Source of the DNA: Anarhynchus alexandrinus
Taxonomy: Eukaryota; Chordata; Aves; Charadriiformes; Charadriidae
DNA: 64,000 bases
Reading direction: 5' to 3'
Assembly (NCBI GenBank): GCA_008711295.1
Contig: VUYV01000015.1
Coordinates: 5,268,527-5,332,526 of the forward strand
Positions 1-13,500 of this stretch are shown here, piece after piece (position 1 is the first letter of the stretch; every line of letters begins with the position of its first letter). Below the pieces are notes generated by a model. It worked only from the letters and a program-made list of their open reading frames with translations. It ran no database searches and was not told the origin of the DNA. A program made the position numbers and the translations under genes.

Positions 1-83
1 TCAGAAGAATAGGCCTTTACGAGCTTTTTGTCATTATTCGTCCTTTAATGTTTCTGGCAATAATGCTATATACCCTATTCAAA

Positions 84-146
84 AGAGAGGAGAGGAGAGG
101 AGAGGAGAGGAGAGGAGAGGAGAGGAGAGGAGAGGAGAGGAGAGGA
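84..146. repeat. GAGAG-type pentanucleotide microsatellite
   Basis: An uninterrupted AGAGG/GAGAG array of about twelve units, purine-only on the plus strand. Pure purine/pyrimidine asymmetry of this kind can adopt triplex-like structure. No gene is adjacent. It is one of four pentamer arrays in the window (others near 10.0, 33.3 and 49.3 kb). Confidence 0.95.
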
Positions 147-584
147 TTCTCACTGAACAGCTATCCTGGAGCCTCTGTACTGTCATGATATGATCTGTAA
201 ACATCACCTAACTTCTAGGCAGAGTGCGTTCCTTGCCACTTAATACCCATTAGATGTTTTCCCATCATTGTCCTGTATTTTAAATGGTTCTTCCTCACAA
301 TTCTTTACGTTCCTTTGTTTCTTATCAACATATGCACAGTACTTTTATCAACTCTCTATTTTCATTTACCTAAGCTAAAGAAATTAAGCTGTCTTTAATT
401 TCCTCTGATAGGAGCAGCCTCATATGCATTTTTTGCACCTGTTCCAATTTGAATTTGCCATCATCATCCATAAGAAACTACAGCTAATCTTTACTGAGAT
501 TTCACTTGTATCTTCTATACCTTCGATGCTTCCAGGCCACTGATAAACATATCATTCCAAATACCTCTTGAAGTGACATTTATT

Positions 585-960
585 TTATGCACAGTTGCAT
601 GAGGTTTGTGGTTTATAATCACCCTGTAAGTGGCTGATATATCCAAGACTTTCTCTCCTGCCTTCCAGCTGATGTGTTATAGCAAACAGTCTTGCTATTA
701 GTCCATAAGGGCATGGCCTTGCACTTTTTACAATTACATTTAATTCCACTTCTATCACTCCTCTGGGTCGCACAGCTTTTCCTCTACAATAATCCTGTCT
801 CTTCTAGATAGAAAATGCTCCCACTTTGTGTTATCAGCAAATTGTGTCGGTACACTCCCGCATTTTTATGTCTTGGTCATTAATGAAAATGTTAAAGATC
901 AGCAAATTGAAGGGTAATACCTAATATTCCTAGGGGCTAGATCCAGTTCCAACTGGCGGG
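585..960 (-). mobile_element. Ancient degenerate CR1-type LINE fragment, reverse transcriptase region
   Basis: Read on the minus strand, the stretch around 830-920 gives FNIFINDQDIK, followed after a frame slip by a degenerate AD(N)TK. This corresponds to the CR1/L3 palm region just before and at the catalytic FADD motif. The protein family is recognised from that motif order. The copy is frameshifted and heavily diverged, with none of the near-consensus wording of the younger CR1 copies here, so it is an old fossil. Both edges are uncertain; 585-780 is assigned with less confidence than 830-960. Confidence 0.65.
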
Positions 961-1528
961 GTCAGAACCAAACCCTCCCTTTCTAAAACGTTTCCTAAAT
1001 TTAAGAGTATGTGTGGTTGTACATGGGTGCAATGCAGCCGTCACATTTTTTTTGCTAGTAAATCACCCATCTCTATTGGCCCATCTCAACTAACCCATCT
1101 GTTACAGTTATAAGGAAGACAGTGGAGAAAAGGCTGATTTATGAAATGCTGGATGATAGTCTCTATTTTTATTAATGTGTGATTATGACTTCCCAGCTAC
1201 ATTGGGTGGAAATAGTTTAATGGCATCGCTTTCCATGTGAAAATACTGCGTTGACAGACACTAAACGCTCCATGGCAAGGAGCCATGAAGCTGTGCTGCT
1301 CCAGACACCCCACTCTGTGAATAGCCCTTAGTGTGGCTCCGAGCACAACGGGGGCTCTGGTTTGCGACCCATGCTGGTCGGCGGCGCAGTTATAATTCCA
1401 ATAATTCAACGCCTCGAGGCTTCTATATGAATTAACTGCACAGGCTTGCTTCTAAGTGCCATTTTTTGGAGACAGGAATAGAGCAGATGGGGATTTGTAC
1501 AGGCCAAACTGTTGGAAGCCAGTGATAA
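961..1528. other. Unique sequence with a small CpG-bearing patch
   Basis: No gene or repeat is recognised. Roughly 1335-1420 contains about nine CpG dinucleotides (for example within CGGCGGCGC at 1379), in a setting where CpG is otherwise scarce. Short open frames cross it on the minus strand but resemble no protein I know. Confidence 0.4.
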
Positions 1529-1578
1529 GGAGGAAAAAAAAAAAAGGGGAAAAAAAGGAAAAAAAAAAAAAAAGAAAA
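1529..1578. repeat. A-rich homopurine low-complexity tract
   Basis: About 50 bases of almost only A with scattered G runs. The Lys/Glu-rich and Phe-rich frames crossing it on the two strands are composition artefacts. Confidence 0.9.
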
Positions 1579-4500
1579 GCCGTGAAAGACAACCCTTTCG
1601 TTTGTGTGCTTTGCGTTGCCACCTGCCAACCTCAGGCCTTCTGATCTCCTCTCAGTGAACCGTAGAGGCAGCAGTTGGAAAGATCAGATATGCGCTCAGG
1701 GCAATCTGTCAGAAACTACTTTGTCACATTCCCCAACACTAAAACACAGGGAAATAAAATCTCTCTCTTTAAAACTGTAACTGACCCTTATATGGGAGAA
1801 ATACTCTTTTTAACACAAAAAAAAAGCACTGAACATGGCTCCTGCACTGACATCTTTTTTTTTTTTCATTAACATCACGAAAATATTAGAATTTATTTTT
1901 TTCATCTTCCGTAAGCATCTGTACCTTGTTTGTTTGCCTCTGGCAACGCAGTTGTAATGTCATTCTCAAGAGTGTACACTGAATTCCATTATACAACAAA
2001 AGAAATAAAAAAAAATGGCAGCACAAAACAACAGATAAATCCAACAATTACTATTTAAGTCATTTAAAGATATTATTTGTTTATGTTTTGCCACAGTATC
2101 AACCCTACACGGGACACCACTTGGTTATACTTTGTTTTTTTCTGACAGATGAGATGATAGATAAATGGTGTGGGGTTTTTTTTTTAACTAAGTGCTGAAG
2201 TTGGTTTGTTTTGTGGTTGTTTCTTTTTTTTTTTTTTTTTTTTAAACAAGATGTATTTTGGTATGCATAGAATGTCCTTGAAGAAACAAGAATTTGTGAG
2301 TGAATTTCTAACTTTTTTATTCTATAGTACTTCTATATTCCACATAGAATATACCATACAGCATATCTCCTTTCAAGTTCAAAGCACTTCACAGATATCT
2401 AATTAAATTTTATACCAACTTGTTATATGGTATAATCTTATAATACCTGCCAAATCCAGCAATAAGTATTCATACCATATTTGGATAATGAGGAATAGGT
2501 AGAGGGAAATAAGATATTATTCCACTTACACTGTCATCCTTAAAATAATCAATAAGCTGTATTAAATTGAATATTTCAGCTTCAATTGTAACCACCACAC
2601 AAATGCACAGTATGATGTCATACCTATTTACCTGTAGAGTTAAGAATAGATTCCCCATTTCTTTATTTAGCTTATGGGGTGAATATCCTATTTACTCTAC
2701 CATGTACTAAGAAAGCTGTTGGAGTATTTTCTTTTCATTCAAACCTTGTTTCACATGGGTCACACACAGGGATAAGCTTGGCATCTTGTCTGAGTCTGTA
2801 CAATGAAACCACCATGTACTGGCAGAATTTGGCAGATCTGGGCAGTTTTTGCTGGAAAGAAGCTAGGCATTATAATGAGGTCAGGACTGAATTGTATTGG
2901 CAAGGTTCTACATTGGGATGTTTTCACAGCATTTCCCAAAACTACTCCTGAGTACAGATGTTTTGGTCAGTTTCAGTAGTTCCATGAGGCCTAAATGTAC
3001 TCACGCATTTTGAAAGATAAGTTTAAAAATTATTAAGGGATTACCCAGGCAATATAATCTCTTTGGCAGACCTCACTAGATGACGCTCTTCCACAGTGCA
3101 CAGATGTTCATGGACATACTGACTGACCAGTCTGCCTAATATAGTCTCAGTAATACTATTTCTTTCATTTTTTCATATAAAGCAGCAGGTTGTTAAAATA
3201 ATTACCAAGTCTAGCCATCCTTCAGAATACCACGGCCTCTGAATAATGTAGTTTCGCTCAAATTTATGCAAGGCAAATTCAACTCTGTGAGCATATCACG
3301 GCACTGCCTGCTCATTACTGAAATAAAATTTGACAGGCATTTTGAGCATGTTATCTTCCTGTTTCTTTCCTGTCCATGTCTTGCCAATACTTTCAGAATT
3401 GACTACCTGTTTTAGCTATCTATCTCCATTGTTTGGTTTATGATTGGAGAACTGCTGACTGGTCCTAATTTTCAAAGGTCAGGTTCTACAGTCTTTTCTG
3501 AATAAGAGATGCTTTCTAAATATTACCTAAAAAATCTCCCAAAATGTACCAAATATGGATTTTTTCTTTCATTTACTCCTTAGTGACTTAACTCTACTCC
3601 CACTACAATTGTATTACTGACCTGTAATACTTAAAGAGAGGCCAATAAGAAGTGCTTTTGAAAATCAAGGCACACATCACACATACATCATCATCAGAGT
3701 CACTTTAAAATCAATGACAGTCATCAGTCACCCAAAGAAAACCTAATCAGCCAAACAAAGGTCGAAAGGAGACTCACTTGTACCTGGCCAGTTCCATGCG
3801 GTGTCATGCATATTGTTAAAAAAATAAAATTAAAATTATAGAGGCAATTAGGCAGCATTATTAAGTATTTTATGAGAAAAGATTTAATCTTTACCATATT
3901 TTCTTTTTATTTTGTGCAGTATTTATAATTCATTCTGCAGGAGAGTGTTTTCAGTTGCTTATTCTGTGTTTCTCCCCCCTTACTCCCCCCCATCTTTTCC
4001 CATATTTAGAGGCACGGAGCACAAGAAAAGAAAGAAAAGTAGAGTATTTTACAGGTAAAGTAGATCATGTCGGAGTTGGTGAGTTCTTTTAACATAGAAA
4101 CATGTCACCCTCCAGTTCCCATTGTAAGTAATTATGGTTATCAGATAAAGCAGTCATCAAAAGGTGTTTTGTGAACCATTGTGCTTATATAAAGCAAGCT
4201 GCTGCTTTGTCACCGAAAGAAATTCACAATCATCCATTTTATACAACTAGATAGAATAAGTTTCTTCACAGTCTGTAGATCTGCTTTCTAAGACTTGCAG
4301 ATATCTCCTTCAAAGCAAAAGCTGCTGTCCCACAAAGGCAAATTTTGGTTTCTAGGACTGGATTGCAGCAATAGCGATAACAAGAAGTAGCTCTTTCCAC
4401 TGCCAATGCCACCAAATCTTGTAGTTTTGGAGTCATTAAGCCTCAGATTGCACCTATTTATTTATTTATTATGGGTGACCCTATTCAAAGATTAAGAAAT

Positions 4501-4904
4501 AGAGGTGCCAACAGACACGTAATCTGCTTCAGTATTTTTCTCATTACCACTGTCTCAAATGCACGTAGTACGTAGACATAATAATATATAATATTTATAG
4601 ATTTTAAGGTGCAATTAACTAGTCAGATCTCCTCCTGAGTACCACAGAGTCTCATTTGCCTCAATTCCTTGTGTGAAAAACCGCCTGCAAAGGGAAGTAT
4701 CCAACCTCGGCAGGAAGGAGGCAAGGCAAGGAGAAGCGTCTGTGGTAGGATGCTGCAGTGGTGCAGCGCTGCTGAAAATGCTGAGCCTCCTTTCAGCTAT
4801 GGACGGGCTTTAACCGCAATTGAATTTAGCTCCCAGCCATTGCCGCTTTTTTCTGTGCTGGCTACAGTAAACATCAGGGTGGATTTTGCCCCCGTCTCTA
4901 TTCC
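1579..4904. other. Non-coding unique sequence, nothing recognised
   Basis: AT-rich DNA with poly-T runs near 2170 and 2222-2243 and short chance frames only. No splice-bounded conserved frame, repeat family or RNA gene could be supported. The small frame starting at 4669 runs antisense into the CR1 fossil at 4905-5005 and is therefore not treated as a gene. Confidence 0.5.
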
Positions 4905-5005
4905 CCCCGGGGTATTTAAACTCTGCAATCAAATCACCTCTCAACCTTCTTTTTAATAAGGCAAACAGACTGAGCTCTTTAAGTCTCTCATAGTAATCTG
5001 TGTCC
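4905..5005 (-). mobile_element. Ancient CR1-type LINE fragment, ORF2 C-terminal region
   Basis: The minus strand reads ERLKELSLFALLKRRLRGDL followed by IAEFKY in one frame. This is the conserved block just before the C-terminus of CR1 ORF2 (compare [20 protein letters not shown] in the copy at 36870-37358). Flanking sequence is too diverged to assign, and no ATTCTATG tail is visible. It appears much older than the tailed CR1 copies. Confidence 0.8.
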
Positions 5006-7025
5006 TGCAGGCTTCATCCCTGGGATGGTACATATTTTATTAAATGAAATAAAGTCTTCTCGTTCAACAGCAGTGTGATACAGAAGTTGTTCTAGCAGTC
5101 AGAACACAGGGAACAGTGACATAGTAGCACTGGACAATTGGACTGAAGATAATTTGATTCTAAAGCAAAGCACGACGTGAAAATGGCTAGATCTTTTATT
5201 GCAGCAGTATCTAGAGACTGTAGCCAGTGTTGGGCTGGATTCATAATCAGACATGGCCTAGAGGTCAGTGGACTCAGTCTACAGAGGCCAAAGAAAAGAG
5301 AGGTGAACTAGAGAAAGAGACCACGAGATAAAATGTCTTGCTTAACTTACAGAAAAGCTATAAGAGGGCTCATAATGAGAAGTAGGTCTCCTGATTCCTT
5401 GTGGATTGCACCTCCTACTTCCCTTTTGCTTTAAATTAATTTATAAAAGTGTTCTAGAAATACTGATGCCCGAGATCAAGACCTCTTTTGCTGTCACTGT
5501 GCTGGCGTATAGCACTTCGGATTTTTCTAGTGGCTGTGCCTGATTTTGCTCTGAGAACTGCGGCGTTTGACTGGTCTTGGACATATCCCCTATATGTCTC
5601 TGAAGCACAATGAGGACACCGCAGAAAGAGCAGTGGTGATTGTCTCTCCTTCCTCACCAAGGCCAGCATCTTCTCTGCAGTAGTAGACAGCTGCTATCAG
5701 AAGAGGACCTGGAAACCCCACATTAAACAGGCTGGATGCATTAAATCACATGTTGTTGGGTGGGGGTTTTGTTCTTTTTTCCATATAATATGTAATATAT
5801 AGATTGCTCCTGATGCTTACACTGGGACTTTACTGCCTTTAGTCTCCTTCCCAAATTGTGCCCTACTATATGGGTGTGGAAAAACAGCTAGAAGGTAAAA
5901 GTAATTCACTTTTTCCCAGCAAACATACTTAGATGAACTCTTGTTTTGTAAACTACCCATCAATACACTCTCTCTAAGTCTGATTAGCGAGTGGGTGGAG
6001 AGGGCTTCATGAAATGGCTTGTACTAGAGAGTATTGTATTTATCAAAAACTTACAGATGACAAGAATGGAAAACTTTTTATTGTTAACATATGACCACAA
6101 AAGCTGCATCCAGAGACTAACAATGTCGGACAGCCCCCGAGGCAGGGAACAAACTGTATTGAACATTTATTGACTTACGTAGACTCTTTCAGGTAAGATT
6201 TTTTTTAGTTGTTGTTGCTGTTGTTTTTTTTTAATATGAAATTTCTCATCCAGTCTAAATCTATCCCACTAAATAAAATAAATAAAATGGACTAGGGACC
6301 TTTCACTAATCCTAAATTAATATAGCTAAACTTTTCTTGTACCTGAAAGAAATGCCCACATAACTTGTGCATTTACCTCTCTCCAAATCACCTGTGGACG
6401 TCATACTGGAAGCTGCTGCTTCCCATGCATCAATATTTCCAAGCGAGCATGCTGTTAAACAGCACAAATAACTATGGATCAGCACTTAAGCCCACTCCCT
6501 GGCCCTAACCATAAATGTCAGAATAGATCTTGAGCCAATCTCTGTGTCATTACGCTTACCTGATATAAGCTGTGCCTAACAAAGTGGGGTCACACAAACT
6601 TGGCTCCAAACGGAGGTACCTATGGTATGGAACTACTCACTCTAGGATCTTGCAGTAACTAGTAGACACAGTGTTAAACCAGTAACCAGTCTCCGGAAAT
6701 GCATTCCCCATTTGCGAAGATGCTGAGTGACAGGATGACTCCCAGCATCAATTGTCTCACTACAAATAGGACGAATTACTGCTCAGGTGTGATGTGTGTT
6801 GTGGAACACCTCGGATTGTTGTGGCAGATATTTGGGTGGATTTCCTTTAGTTTGTTACTGTGCTTGTTGCTCAGGACTACTGTCAGGGGAGGGAGGACAA
6901 AGGAGAGCTGGAGGCACTGGGATGGTATGTGGTGATGTGCAAACTCGCTCGTTAGTCCAGGCAGAGGTCTCCGAGCAGTTCCCAAGCGTGTCTCCCACTC
7001 AGGAGACCTAATACTAGTATAATTG
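5006..7025. other. Non-coding unique sequence, nothing recognised
   Basis: Only short frames in all directions. Some stretches (about 5450-5680 and 6370-7010) are GC-richer with scattered CpG, but I recognise no protein or repeat family. Confidence 0.5.
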
Positions 7026-7084
7026 TTGCTATTATTATTATTAATAATATTATTCCTATCAGTGTTATTATTATTACTTATTTA
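7026..7084. repeat. ATT-type trinucleotide-rich tract
   Basis: Imperfect ATT/TTA repeats interrupted by short non-repeat pieces. Simple-sequence DNA with no coding content. Confidence 0.85.
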
Positions 7085-7858
7085 TTCTAGTTAAAAGCAG
7101 GGAGGCAGTCACTTTTGTGGACTTAACTATAGACACCACCATGGACTTTTTTTCTGCCAAGGAAGTTTTTGTTCCTGGTATATACAATTAGAATACACAT
7201 CCTTGCTTTAAGTCCACATTATTTTTCCTCACTCCTCTGATTCACTGTATCAGCCATTTCCCCTGCTTGATATAGCCTTCTTACAATGTATTTCTGTCTT
7301 ATCCTTACCTTCTCATATCAAAACAGGTGCTGAAGGCTTAGGGATGTGTATTTTACAGCTATGCTGGATTTGATGGCTGCTCTAAGAGATACATTTAACA
7401 TATGAGTCTGAGCAACCCTAGTAACAGCCAATATCCAATAAAGCTGATAGAATTATTATTTGTTGCACTTCTACTACGGGAAAATGTTTCAGAATCACAT
7501 ATATGTGCGATTCATATCCTGTCATTTATCAAAAAACGTCTTCTTATTAGACCTTGTTAACTGGAGAAGAAACCTCTTTTTCCACTTTATGAGTAGTAAA
7601 ACATGATAAATAATAATGGAGAAATAACTGTCAGGCGATTTACAAATGATATGTTGTGAAAATATGGAACCTTGATGGTTTATGCTAGGAAGACATATGC
7701 TGCTGTGATACCATGATTCAGAAGGTGTTTTTTTTACGAGTGAAAATGAATGTGGATGGACAAATATCAGCTTAAAGCTCAAATTCAAGTTAAAAGAGTT
7801 TAATGTCAAAAATGGCATTAAAATATTGTGCTAGATAGCCAAGAAATATTATGCAGAG

Positions 7859-7927
7859 ATAGAATCATAGAATCGTAGAATCATAGAATTGTTTCAGTTG
7901 GAAAAGACCTCTAAGATCATTGAGATC
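7859..7927 (-). mobile_element. CR1 LINE 3' tail fragment
   Basis: Three imperfect copies of the AGAATCATAG tail unit are followed by the GTTGGAAAAGACCTCTAAG 3'-UTR block. This is the CR1 3' end read backwards, so the element lies on the minus strand. It is severely 5'-truncated, with only about 70 bases left. The GACCTCTAAG wording suggests an older subfamily than the copies around 31-51 kb. Confidence 0.9.
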
Positions 7928-10004
7928 TTAAAGATGAGTCAGGAGATGGCTGTTGGCAGCATTGGGCTGGGTAAAGCAGGCACCTTTGTAGCCTAAAGAT
8001 TTCTGAATTCTTCAGTATGCAGAAGCCACCCCAGACTGTTCTGTCTGCCACAAAACTGCCTCCCATTTCAGCGCATTCTCACTGGGTAAGTGATGCTTAC
8101 CCAGTCCCTCAGCATTTGCCCAATGCTTGGAAAGAAATATTAAAACTTTTCCCCAATATCAGATTTGCTTCTCCCTGGTTTAGAGGAATTTTAACATGTT
8201 TATCTCTAAACGACGTAGTGAGCTAGAGTGAGAACTTTATTCTGGACACCTAAACAAATTATACAAGAATTTTTATTAGCTAAATAATAAGAAATAGTGA
8301 AGAAAAACATTAAAATAAATGAAAAATATGAAGAATGTCAAGAAAGATATAAATTTAGGCTCTGTTTTGAATTATCTGGAAAATGATTCAGGTATTGGAA
8401 GTCTTAAACAAGTCACTTGAATATAACCTGATATATTTTCTAAGAGCTCTTTAAACATGTCTTTAGTACAAAAATGCAGTCTGCAAGCATTTTTTAAACA
8501 TGCAAAAATACACACTCATACTTTCATAAGCATTTCACTTTCATTTTGGATGGAGGAGAGAAGGAGAAAGATTAAAAAAAACTGGAAAGAAAAGCAATGA
8601 AAAAGTAAATTTTTGAAAAAGTAACCAAACAGAAAGCAATTTGGAGCTTGCTGAAATGTTGAAGATTGTGGTTTGTATCTGTTGATTGGTTTCACAGTAT
8701 CCAAGTACAATATAAAAAATAGCTTTTCTTCTATCTTGTTTAGTGGTAATTTTCAAACCCAACTGAAGATAACTTGAGTTCCCCAAAGCACAAGATGATC
8801 CTGACAATTTGCCCCTACAAGAAAGCTCTATGACCTGAAAGTGCAGTAATAAAAATTAGAATCTTATTATAGACTTGGGACCAGTTTGGTTGTAATGCTA
8901 TTATACCAATTTTGTTCTCTGCAGGATAACAGTGAAGTAAGAAAATATTATCCATTGTCCTCAAGACTGCAGTACAGCAGAAAGGAGAAAAAAACAGCAA
9001 AAATATTGATATGGCTTTGCTAGAAAGTAGGAGTTTGTGTAGCTTTAATTACTTGAAATTTAATATATTGAGTAAAAAATGCTTAGAGGGTAAAAAAAAA
9101 ACCAATTCCAATTTCTGACACCTCAACCTGGTATTTAACCATTTTAATTTTAATTAGTGCCATTACTTTGTTCTCCTTTGTCTTTCTGAAGATTTTATTT
9201 TCATTTTACATTTGAACTTCCATATATGTCTTACATATGAGAGGGGTTTTTCTGTGCCTTAGAGTTGGCCACAAATTCAACCTCAGAGATATGGAATATT
9301 TAGATTAAATCTCAGCTAGGGACCTAAAATTGAGAATATCCTTGATTCAGAATACATACTGAATGCAAAGGTCCGTTTTCAAACATGAACTTTTTAAGTG
9401 CTTAACTAACTTAATGCCAGGAGGTGACCACCTCTTGTTCCCTGTACAGTTAACAACAGGTTACAGGCAGTTCAACTAACCTCTGAATTGCTCTTTGGAG
9501 GACCTAGGCTTTCCATCTAGTGGTGAGGAAGCCACAATGACTTCATCCGTAAATACATATAATATTTCAATTATCTAAAAAATGATATCATCTAGGCTGA
9601 AGCTCATCTTTATTTATATCTTTATGAACACTCATGAAAACAGCTACTGTCATGAGATTATATTATGAACTTTGGACTCACATCCAATTCACCCTTCAAA
9701 TTGCTATCATAAATCCCAAATATTAGACGGTATATACTGATGGTTTTCTATGGATTTTGGAGAATGAGTGATGATGGATTTAAAGAAGTTTCACCTGAAT
9801 TTCTTTACCTTAATTTGTGTGCAAGCATCAGTTTCTAAAGTCTGTCTTTAATGCCTTTATAGAACTGCTGGAAACTTTGTGCATAGGTATTTGCATTTTT
9901 GTCTTCTTCTAGATTATAAATAAATAGCTCTAAATTTCTCAGATTATTATCTGAAAAGGGAAATTCCAGTCAGATTTCTGGAACATATCTAATTAGATTA
10001 AAGG
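7928..10004. other. Non-coding unique sequence with one small hairpin
   Basis: No gene recognised. A perfect 10-bp stem with a 5-base loop lies at 8081-8105 (arms ACTGGGTAAG and CTTACCCAGT). The rest is AT-rich with short chance frames. Confidence 0.5.
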
Positions 10005-10068
10005 GAAAAAAAGGGAAGGGAAGGGAAGGGAAGGGAAGGGAAGGGAAGGGAAGGGAAGGGAAGGGAAG
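10005..10068. repeat. AAGGG pentanucleotide array, left side of an assembly gap
   Basis: An AAGGG array, pure from about 10011 to 10068, runs straight into undetermined bases, so its true length is unknown. G-runs every five bases on one strand make it a G-quadruplex or triplex candidate. Confidence 0.95.
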
Positions 10069-10519
10069 NNNNNNNNNNNNNNNNNNNNNNNNNNNNNNNN
10101 NNNNNNNNNNNNNNNNNNNNNNNNNNNNNNNNNNNNNNNNNNNNNNNNNNNNNNNNNNNNNNNNNNNNNNNNNNNNNNNNNNNNNNNNNNNNNNNNNNNN
10201 NNNNNNNNNNNNNNNNNNNNNNNNNNNNNNNNNNNNNNNNNNNNNNNNNNNNNNNNNNNNNNNNNNNNNNNNNNNNNNNNNNNNNNNNNNNNNNNNNNNN
10301 NNNNNNNNNNNNNNNNNNNNNNNNNNNNNNNNNNNNNNNNNNNNNNNNNNNNNNNNNNNNNNNNNNNNNNNNNNNNNNNNNNNNNNNNNNNNNNNNNNNN
10401 NNNNNNNNNNNNNNNNNNNNNNNNNNNNNNNNNNNNNNNNNNNNNNNNNNNNNNNNNNNNNNNNNNNNNNNNNNNNNNNNNNNNNNNNNNNNNNNNNNNN
10501 NNNNNNNNNNNNNNNNNNN
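10069..10519. other. Assembly gap (451 undetermined bases)
   Basis: A run of N bounded on the left by the AAGGG array and on the right by an A-rich run (10520-10538). The gap probably reflects failure to read through the repeat. The apparent minus-strand frame spanning it is meaningless. Confidence 0.99.
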
Positions 10520-10538
10520 AAAAAAAAAAAATAAAAAA

Positions 10539-13500
10539 ATTTTCTTTTTATTAAATTAGTCACCTGTTCAAAAAGGAACACATTTCATAGTAGCTCATTG
10601 TACTGCTCTGTTTAGAACAATATATTCCCCATACCTAAAGTAGTAAAAACTTCTGCATAATATGATCTTTACTCCAGCTAAGAGCAACTTGTTTCAGTTG
10701 TATCTGGACACAAAGAAGTCAAACAGTTATTCTACAGTCGCAACAAGATACAAGCCTCCTGGAATACAGTGGTTCCCACGTTCAGAGTTTTATATATGTG
10801 GGGTTCTTTTGCACCATTTGCTTTGAATCTGAAGACAAAGGGTAAGTATATGCAGAACCAGAGACCGGTATATATTTGGATGAAGATAGCTCTTCAAGTC
10901 TCAAGGTAGACTTGAAACAAAATCCCAGAGGGCATCCCACTAAAGTGCTGCATCAGAAATTGGCAGTCTCACATTATTCACAATCTTTGAAGAATGTAAA
11001 ATTAGGAAAGGGCCACTTGCAAAGAGGAAAATTAATCTAGTGTGAACAAAGAGATAGATTTTTTGGGTTCACAAGGTAAGAAGAAATCTCCCATTAATCT
11101 TGTTAATTTAGTGCAGTAGTAAATGTCATGTATCTCAGTTCATCTCTACAGAGATTATGGGGATGTATGGCTTTGACATATCCATTTTAATTTGCCTGCA
11201 TAAAACAAAACAGTGGTTCAGATATAAACAGTGAGTTAAACATGTCAGTCACACCAATACAGAAATTACAAAAAGTAACAAGAGCTGAAGACTTATATCT
11301 TGGTTTTCAGCAACATATGTGCAACCTGTCAGAAAAAAAATCTGCCAAAGAACAGGAAAAGAATATCTCAAAAACATTTCTAAAATTAAAAAGTTTCTGT
11401 TTCAAAGCTTTCACATGGCTATGATTGTTGACGATATATAATACAACAGTTAAGAGTGATGTCTATCTGCACAGTTTGCCTGAGTTTTCCACCCTGTGCA
11501 GGCCACTGTACACACTAAGTAAACAAATGGCCAATTCCTTTGAGAGTTTACACAAAGTACTACCCCAAGGAACGAAAGAGAAGGTGAAGAAACAAGATTA
11601 AGAAAATGTTGTACTAAGTGTCCAAAAGACACTGATATTTTCAAAGGTGTACTGCATAAGCTTTCCTGTTCTTTTTGTTGTCATCGAGTGGAAAAATACT
11701 GAGATGAACACAGAAAGGTTATTCAATAAGAATATCTTTGTTATTGCTTTTCTTTTAGATAATCCATTTCCCTGTGTGCATTTTGTGAGCAATGCCACAA
11801 TTTATCCTGCCCGGGTCAATTCTGAAACCTGTTTTCCCTTATGTATGACTTTTGAGTTCACTCACTAAATCTCTCTTCACCTTTTATTTTACATAAACGA
11901 GGGATTTACATTAGCTCAGCACTCTGCAACACTGTTCACTAGCAACACCACTTTTCTTGTCATTTGTTTTCCATGAAGCAAAGCAAAACTGTCAGGATAT
12001 TACAAGAACTGTTTCAAGTCTCGTTTTGTAAAATTACCATTGTTTAATGTTTTTAAGTACCTGGTACCTTTTATAAAGTACCTGGTACTATATGAGCTAG
12101 ATATAGAAGAAAAAGACAACTAAAAGTCTGTCAACTATTTTTAGAATTCCTTGAGAAGTGTATTTAGCTGTCAAATAGAATAAATCAGAAGAGAAGAACA
12201 TGTCCCCCTTTTATAAAAAAAAAAGGTCAAAATATATGTTGGTCAATAAAGCATGTATGCAAAGATGTAAATATTTAGCTGTTAAAACCATACTTTTTCT
12301 TGTGATTTCCCTCCCTTTATATTTTTTGCTCACCTCAGAGTTTTAAATTGCTGATGTTACAGGTCAGTCTGGTGCTATGGTGGCATTCGAGGTGGTACAC
12401 TCATGAGTGGAAATGCTTGGTGAGGGAGGCTACTAACACACGTGATCTAGTTCCAAGAGTGAATTTTGTGTGAATTTCAAATCCAAACATGCACTTGCAC
12501 TTCCTTTTGTTGCAAGATTTAATTTGTTGACACCACAATAACCTGCTAATAAGCTCCATTTACGGGACTCAGACACTTGGGTATATGTTATTCTAGTGAT
12601 GACCACTTTAAAGCAGTGAAGATGCAGCCCAAGTAACTTCTCATTAAAATTAATAATTGTTACCACCCTTCCATCACCTATGTTGCATCTTTCCTGCTGT
12701 TCTTTTTGTTCTTCTGCAAATACTTCAAATTTTTCTCTCTGCACATACACTCCCAAGCCTTACAGACTTTCTTTCTTTTATATTGTCCCATTCTTTTCAC
12801 TCTGTGAAACCACTGGCTACTTTTCCTAATGTTTTCTACTTACTATTGACTACAACCAGTTACATTATTCAATGCAATTTAGGTGTTTGATGCACGTACC
12901 CTTTCCTCTATTTCTCTGCTTGCAAACACATCCTGAGTAGAGTCATAATTTGTCATTGTACACCAGCAATCTGCAACCATCAATATGCAAGGTAAGGTTT
13001 GTTCCTGAATTGTTTATCTCAGCAATTACATACTTTGAATTCAAGGAGTGTAATTTCTAACACACAGGAAAGAAACTGAGTTCTAGGAGGAAACGTTTTG
13101 GGGCCCTTGGGCTAGGAATCTTGTTCCCAGGTCTCTCTCTGGGATAAAGGGAGTTTTTGCTGTTGCTATTCATATTTTTCCTTCGTCAAAGCAGCTTGAC
13201 TGAATTGATATTTTTTACACAGAATCTTGTTTGAGAGCGATTTTTATTTAAGCAGTGTCAGGATAATTAACAGCATCTGTTTTTCTATGTTTCTTTTGAC
13301 TACCTGTAGGAAAACTTAAAAAGACCTTAAAAAGACCCTAAAATTCCTGGGGTTTGAACTTCTTTTTTGTTTCCTTTTTAGCATTAAAGACATAGCCACC
13401 ATTAATAATCAACATCTTAAAAACTTTAAAGCCTAAAACTGGAATTCAAATTCCTAAACCAGGAATGCATCCACCTAGAGTTCAGACCATCATTTAACAT

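Noticed and set aside
4669..4956. A 95-codon plus-strand frame
   Set aside because: Its 3' part is antisense to an old CR1 ORF2 fragment, so it is best explained as a shadow.
9970..10581. A 203-codon minus-strand frame
   Set aside because: Most of it is undetermined bases, and the rest is pentamer repeat translation.
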